From Bradyrhizobium erythrophlei (GTDB lineage Bacteria > Pseudomonadota > Alphaproteobacteria > Rhizobiales > Xanthobacteraceae), in the NCBI RefSeq assembly GCF_900142985.1, contig NZ_LT670849.1:3844001-3908000 (forward strand): a DNA stretch of 64,000 bases, written 5' to 3'. The translations under genes and the position numbers were made by a program. Every line of letters begins with the position of its first letter. Position 1 is the first letter of the stretch. Below are positions 60,521-64,000 of the stretch, piece after piece. The notes under the pieces are model-generated. The model saw only the letters and a list, made by a program, of their open reading frames with translations, was not told the origin of the DNA and ran no database searches.

Positions 60521-60748
60521 TCACGTCACGGCTTCGGCCGTTGGTGTTGCGTAAACTTCCCGCACCGGCATTTGGAAGGTCAGAGGGAATGTGGAAGCGG
60601 CAAGACGTTCCATCGCAGACCGTTCCTCGGAAAGCCGTTTCTCGATGAACTCGCGTTCGAAGTCCGTCAGTCGGGTGTTGAGCAAGCGACGGTAGCGGCT
60701 GATGTTGTTGCGGTGCGTTCGCAAACGCGCAAGCTTTTCGTCAATCAT
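60521..60748 (-). CDS. Small hypothetical protein, 75 aa
   Basis: MIDEKLARLRTHRNNISRYRRLLNTRLTDFEREFIEKRL is a charged two-helix protein with alternate Arg and Glu. Short helical proteins with this 'LRTHRNNIxRYRRLLxTxLxxxEREFIxxRLxEE' pattern are frequent in Bradyrhizobium. It follows the 105-residue protein by 20 bases and may belong to the heat-shock unit. The function is unknown. Confidence 0.72.
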   Translation of the reverse strand: MIDEKLARLRTHRNNISRYRRLLNTRLTDFEREFIEKRLSEERSAMERLAASTFPLTFQMPVREVYATPTAEAVT

Positions 60749-60768
60749 CCTTTCATCCCCTCGACGTT

Positions 60769-61086
60769 CTATGCTGCCATGCTGACCCGGGCGGTCGACT
60801 TCGTGCGGGCTGGTTTGCCGCCGGGCGGCTCTTTGGGTCCGGGATCGAGCGCCGACAGCGCCTCAAGCACTTCATCGATCGTCACGATGTTGCGCGATCC
60901 CGGCAGTTCCCTCAGCGCCGGGTTCGACACCACGGCAGCCGCATCCGACGCCCAGGACGCGAGGATGGCCCGTTTCTCGCCGGTCGATATCGTCTGGTCC
61001 GCCAGGACATCGCGCGGATGGTCGTAGACAGCACCGGGATGCAATATAGCGTTCAGGTCAATAATGTTATCGGCATGTTCGATCAT
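60769..61086 (-). CDS. Hypothetical protein of the heat-shock locus, 105 aa
   Basis: ATG 61086 follows AAAGGAGGACACCCG, one of the strongest ribosome sites in the window. The protein begins MIEHADNIIDLNAILHPGAV and contains the helix RAILASWASDAAAVVSNPAL and IVTIDEVLEALSALDPG. It has no membrane segment. It follows hsp20 on the same strand, but a hairpin stands between them. I recall similar proteins near small heat-shock genes in rhizobia; the function is unknown. Confidence 0.75.
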   Translation of the reverse strand: MIEHADNIIDLNAILHPGAVYDHPRDVLADQTISTGEKRAILASWASDAAAVVSNPALRELPGSRNIVTIDEVLEALSALDPGPKEPPGGKPARTKSTARVSMAA

Positions 61087-61140
61087 CGGGTGTCCTCCTT
61101 TCCGATACCGCTGATGTTTCGCCAGATAGGATGAGAGGCT

Positions 61141-61171
61141 GCATTCCCGCCCGGGCTCCAGGCGGGAATGC
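61141..61171 (-). terminator. Perfect 11-bp hairpin after hsp20
   Basis: GCATTCCCGCC and GGCGGGAATGC pair perfectly around a nine-base loop. On the minus strand it comes 22 bases after the hsp20 stop and before the 105-residue gene. It could partly terminate the hsp20 transcript, or stabilise its 3' end. Confidence 0.6.
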
Positions 61172-61192
61172 TTGTCCTTTTCAAGATTAAAT

Positions 61193-61648
61193 CTACGCGG
61201 CCTTGCCTTCGAGCTGATGCACGTTGCCGGCCGATGCGCCATTGATGGCGATCCGCCGCGGCTTCATGGCCTCGGGAATTTCCCGGACCAACTCGATCTT
61301 GAGCAAGCCGTTGTCAAACGTCGCGCCCTTCACCTGAACATAGTCGGCCAGGTTGAATTGCCGTTTGAAATGACGGGTCGAGATACCCCTGTAGAGGAAC
61401 TCGCGCTCGGTCTTTTCGGTCTTGCCGCCTTCGACGGTAACGACGTTCTGCTCGGCCGTGACCGAGACCTCGTCGGGCGAGAAACCCGCCACAGCCAGCG
61501 TGATCTGGTAGGTGTCCTCAGCCAGTCGTTCGATGTTGTAGGGCGGATAACCTTCGTCCGTTGCCCGCTGGGCCGTCTCGACAAGGTCGAACAGGCGATC
61601 GAAACCAATGGTCGATCGAAACAGGGGGGAGAAGTCATAAGTGCGCAT
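61193..61648 (-). CDS. Small heat-shock protein, Hsp20/IbpA class A
   Basis: A 151-residue alpha-crystallin protein. MRTYDFSPLFRSTIGFDRLF is the typical rhizobial class A start, followed by PPYNIERLAEDTYQITLAVA, RGISTRHFKRQFNLADYVQV and the conserved FDNGLLKIELVREIPE, then a C-terminal RRIAINGA (I-x-I). It prevents aggregation of unfolded proteins. GGAGG seven or eight bases before the ATG is embedded in a ROSE thermometer, so translation should rise on heating. Confidence 0.95.
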   Translation of the reverse strand: MRTYDFSPLFRSTIGFDRLFDLVETAQRATDEGYPPYNIERLAEDTYQITLAVAGFSPDEVSVTAEQNVVTVEGGKTEKTEREFLYRGISTRHFKRQFNLADYVQVKGATFDNGLLKIELVREIPEAMKPRRIAINGASAGNVHQLEGKAA

Positions 61649-61757
61649 AGCCAAATCCTCCAAAGAGCAAGATGGGTATGAGGCACCGGACACAACCGGT
61701 GCCCGTCCTTAAGTCCCTGACCCGTTAAGGCATCGGGGACACCACCTATCGGCGGCA
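61649..61757 (-). promoter_or_regulatory. ROSE-type RNA thermometer upstream of hsp20
   Basis: The leader of about 109 nt ends CATCTTGCTCTTTGGAGGAT followed by TTGGCT and the ATG. This is the diagnostic ROSE 3' hairpin, in which CTTGCT pairs imperfectly with the Shine-Dalgarno GGAGG. A separate stable stem GGCACCGG/TCCGGTGCC lies upstream, and GCCGATAGGTGGTG begins the leader. ROSE elements repress small heat-shock genes at normal temperature in Bradyrhizobium and Rhizobium. Confidence 0.85.
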
Positions 61758-61763
61758 ACGGAA

Positions 61764-61792
61764 AAATAAAAAAATCGATTTTTGGTTTCAAG
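61764..61792 (-). promoter_or_regulatory. RpoH-like promoter for hsp20
   Basis: On the minus strand CTTGAA is followed after 17 bases by TTATTT, close to the alphaproteobacterial RpoH consensus (CTTGAC-N17-CYTATNT). The predicted start, near 61757, coincides with the 5' end of the ROSE element. A 16-bp palindrome GCTAAAAATTTTTAGC lies just upstream at 61799-61814. Confidence 0.55.
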
Positions 61793-61869
61793 AGGGCCGC
61801 TAAAAATTTTTAGCCCGGCCGGCTCTGCCCTCAATAAAAAGTTAACGGGAAATGCAGGGACCCTGGTCC

Positions 61870-61942
61870 GGCACGCGAATGGTTTTAATGGTTTCCTTCG
61901 GGCTCCCTGGCGAGCCGTACTTGTTGTCACCATCCCCAGCGT
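61870..61942 (+). repeat. Second copy of the element found at 58985
   Basis: GCACGCGAATGGTTTTAATG, then GTTTCCTTCGGGCTCCCTGG and TTGTTGTCACCATCCCCAGC. It aligns with 58985-59056 over about 70 bases with few differences. It lies between the SDR gene end and the hsp20 promoter. No coding capacity. Confidence 0.75.
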
Positions 61943-61950
61943 TCGCTGCC

Positions 61951-62703
61951 TCAATGGAAGATTCGTCCAGCGTCGATGACGACGGTCTGGCCGGTCATGG
62001 TCTCGGTGCGGCACATGGTGACCACCATGTCGGCGCAGTCGTCCTTGTCGGCGGGCTTCTTCAGGAGCGAGCTCGCTGCCGAATTCTGGATCTGCTCGGA
62101 CCGGAGGTTCGCTGTCGCGCGCGTGCCGTCCAAGAGACCCGGCGCCACGCAGTTGACCAGCGTCTCCGGCGCCAGCGCCACCGCCATGCAACGCGTCAGA
62201 TGAATGAGCCCCGCCTTGGATACGGCATAAGCGATCGAAGAGCCCATAGGGCTTAAGCCAGCGACCGACGCGATGTTGACGATGCGGCCTTTCCCCTGAG
62301 CCTTCATGACAGGGGCGACCGCCTTGGTCAGAAGCATCGGCCCCGTCAGGTTGGTGGCCATGATCCTTTCCCAGACCTCCAGCGTCAGATCGTCGAGATT
62401 GGCGAAAGGGATCGCGAAATTGTAAGCGGCATCATTGACGAGAATATCCAGGCGGCCGAACGCTTGCGTTACTTCGCCGACCAGCCGATTCACGGCCGCA
62501 CCGTCCGTGATGTCGCAGGCAAACGCTTGAGACTTGATGTGATAACGCGACGCCAGTTCGCCGGCGACGCCTTCCGCCTGCTCGCGGCTGCGCGCGTACA
62601 TGATCGCGACATGCGCGCCCTCCTGCGCAAGGGCGTGGCAGATGCGCTGCCCCAGCCCCCCATTGCCGCCCGTCACCAGTGCCACCGCGCCCTTTAGCTC
62701 CAT
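61951..62703 (-). CDS. SDR-family oxidoreductase
   Basis: A 250-residue classical SDR with VALVTGGNGGLGQRICHALA at the N-terminus, VNDAAYN (NAG variant), Ser in NIASVAGLSPMG, and YAVSK. CVAPGLLDGTRATANL and GQTVVIDAG end it. It probably acts on a small alcohol or ketone; the substrate is unknown. It is 18 bases downstream of the alpha/beta hydrolase gene on the same strand, so they likely form one unit. Confidence 0.9.
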   Translation of the reverse strand: MELKGAVALVTGGNGGLGQRICHALAQEGAHVAIMYARSREQAEGVAGELASRYHIKSQAFACDITDGAAVNRLVGEVTQAFGRLDILVNDAAYNFAIPFANLDDLTLEVWERIMATNLTGPMLLTKAVAPVMKAQGKGRIVNIASVAGLSPMGSSIAYAVSKAGLIHLTRCMAVALAPETLVNCVAPGLLDGTRATANLRSEQIQNSAASSLLKKPADKDDCADMVVTMCRTETMTGQTVVIDAGRIFH

Positions 62704-62721
62704 CGCTTCTCTCCTTTGATT

Positions 62722-63588
62722 TTAATGAGGCAACACCGACCGCGGATCGCGCGGATTCCAGCGGTTGGCTTCCACCAGCGCGATGAAGCGCTCGACCATT
62801 TCGTTGAACAGCGCCGGCTCTTCCAGATTGAGCACGTGGCCTGATTTCGGAAAGAATGTCAGGCCCGACGCGGGAAGGTGCTTCTTCAGAAACAAACTCG
62901 GTTCCACGCAGGCGTCGTCCTCGTCGCCGCAGATGATCAGCGCCGGCGTCGTCGCCTTGTTGATCGCATCCGCCATCGTATAGATCGAAGGCCGGCCGCC
63001 CTGGAATCCGCGCATGGTGTTGGCCGAGCCTTTTGAGTCGTGGCGGGCCAACGCCGCGTAGAAGTCGGCATGTCCGCGCGGGTCCTTTACCAGGAACGGA
63101 ATTCGCCCCGGCGCCTCTCGCGTCACCTTGGCGACCTCGGCCGAGCCGAGTTTTTCGAACTGATCGGCGGTGTCACGGCAGGTCTTGCGGAAGGTGTCGA
63201 GATTTTCGATGGCAGATCCGGAGCCGACGCCGGCGAGCGTCATCGACAGCAACCGCTCCGGTGCGTTGAGCGCGACCTGCAGCGACGAATAGGAGCCCAT
63301 CGACAGCCCGACGAAATGCGCTTTGGCGATGTTGAGGTGATCGAGGACGGCGAGCGCGTCGGTATAAAAATGCTTGTAGCTGTAGTCGTCCGCCGACGGC
63401 GGCACATCGGAAGGCGTATAGCCGCGCGCCGAATAGGCGATGCAGCGGTGGCCGCGCGAGAAGTAGCGCATCTGCGGCTCCCAATTGGTGTGGTCGGCCG
63501 CGAATTCGTGCACGAACAGGATCGGTGTGCCGCTGCCTGCTTCTTCGTAATAGAGGCGGGTTTTGTCGTTGGCGGTGGCGTAAGGCAT
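62722..63588 (-). CDS. Alpha/beta hydrolase (3-oxoadipate enol-lactonase-like)
   Basis: A 288-residue hydrolase. ILFVHEFAADHTNWEPQMRY is the oxyanion region, YSARGYTPSDVPP follows, the nucleophile elbow is FVGLSMGSYSSLQ (Ser96), the acid lies in IICGDEDDACVEPS and the His in GHVLNLEEPA. It resembles enol-lactonases and C-C bond hydrolases. Paired with an SDR, it may belong to a catabolic route. The ribosome site is GGAAGGAATG near the start. Confidence 0.88.
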   Translation of the reverse strand: MPYATANDKTRLYYEEAGSGTPILFVHEFAADHTNWEPQMRYFSRGHRCIAYSARGYTPSDVPPSADDYSYKHFYTDALAVLDHLNIAKAHFVGLSMGSYSSLQVALNAPERLLSMTLAGVGSGSAIENLDTFRKTCRDTADQFEKLGSAEVAKVTREAPGRIPFLVKDPRGHADFYAALARHDSKGSANTMRGFQGGRPSIYTMADAINKATTPALIICGDEDDACVEPSLFLKKHLPASGLTFFPKSGHVLNLEEPALFNEMVERFIALVEANRWNPRDPRSVLPH

Positions 63589-63854
63589 TCCTTCCTTCTC
63601 CTGTTGTTCTTGTCGTCTCGCGCTCTTCGGCGCGAACGCGTCGCGAGATGAAGTTCGCAGTTAATGCTGATGGCTGCAATGGGGCAACTGCCGTTTCATT
63701 TCCGTCACGAAATCTGCGCGGAATCACCTTCGAACGGCTGGCGGCTTGCCGCATCCCGTCTTGCTGTCGCCACACCGGAATTTTTTTAACGCGCCCGGAA
63801 GCCGGCAGCATCTCGCCGGTGGGCAATGGGGGCGTCAAAAAGGAACAATTGAGT

Positions 63855-64000
63855 ATGCTCCGATCAACTTCGTTTCGACGCTCGCTTGTGGCGTTCGCCC
63901 TGTGCTCGACGGCGTTTGCCGTCTCCGTGACGCCGGCTGCGGCTCGCTCGCATCATCATTCGCGGCGCTTCATCCACGCCCATGACTTCAGCCATCACGC
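63855..64000 (+). CDS. Exported His-rich protein, 3' end beyond the window
   Basis: ATG 63855 opens a frame that is still open at the right edge (48 codons visible). It begins MLRSTSFRRSLVAFALCSTA with a signal peptide ending near AAARS, then SHHHSRRFIHAHDFSHH, rich in histidine and arginine. The family cannot be told. It could bind metal or be an exported enzyme with a basic N-terminal tail. Confidence 0.55.
   Translation, partial: MLRSTSFRRSLVAFALCSTAFAVSVTPAAARSHHHSRRFIHAHDFSHH

Overview
The window is chromosomal DNA of an alphaproteobacterium, most likely Bradyrhizobium or a close relative in the Nitrobacteraceae. The basis is high GC, the gene order tlpA / argH-lptM-lysA, an FtsEX locus next to an MJ0042 zinc-ribbon protein and a CpdR-like regulator, a ROSE-type RNA thermometer in front of a small heat-shock gene, a SAM-II riboswitch in front of metX, and several dispersed palindromic repeats of a kind I associate with Bradyrhizobium. 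The genus call rests on recognition, not on a search.

Layout. 1-5.3 kb is a formate-dehydrogenase accessory module: a multi-cluster 4Fe-4S protein running off the left edge, then divergently a probable DUF6352 protein, DUF3305, DUF3306, a TorD-type chaperone and two tiny membrane peptides. No catalytic dehydrogenase subunit is visible. 5.3-13.1 kb is a decayed accessory zone: a coiled-coil ORF fragment, a C-terminal remnant of an SRAP (YedK/HMCES) gene, a glutathionyl-hydroquinone reductase, a frameshifted aldehyde dehydrogenase relic, two alpha/beta hydrolases, an MBL-fold hydrolase divergent from a TetR regulator with overlapping operator-like dyads, a probable DAPG-hydrolase relic, and an intact tyrosine integrase abutting tRNA-Leu(CAA) at 13.3 kb.

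13.4-34 kb is mixed core: DsbB, an AbrB-like membrane protein, a 14-bp tandem repeat array, a PsiF protein beside two paralogous secreted Cys-motif proteins, LrgA/LrgB, a TauE-type exporter, a DsbA-like oxidoreductase, an SDR, an esterase, an HtrA-like protein that has lost its catalytic triad, HNH nuclease, CLC channel, NHL protein, NTF2-FMO flavoprotein, DUF2855, AlkA-like glycosylase, GluQRS, a hybrid histidine kinase and a BrkB-type protein. 34-43.8 kb carries a cob(I)alamin adenosyltransferase behind two large inverted repeats, one of which covers its Shine-Dalgarno; then etfBA-hbd, a YjfB-like peptide, an FAH-fold hydrolase, tlpA, argH, lptM, lysA and a 3-hydroxyisobutyrate-dehydrogenase-type enzyme.

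43.9-58.4 kb carries a TIGR02302 membrane protein, a receiver-only regulator, the zinc-ribbon protein, ftsEX, a YdcF protein, an acyltransferase, a ChaC-like cyclotransferase and a DUF2125 protein, then a likely tyrosine operon (chorismate mutase - aminotransferase - prephenate/arogenate dehydrogenase) and SAM-II-metX-metW. 58.4-64 kb holds over 1 kb of dispersed repeat, a lytic transglycosylase, a heat-shock locus (RpoH-like promoter, ROSE element, Hsp20, two small proteins), an SDR, an alpha/beta hydrolase and a truncated secreted protein. Most long ORFs antisense to these genes are high-GC shadows and are left out.
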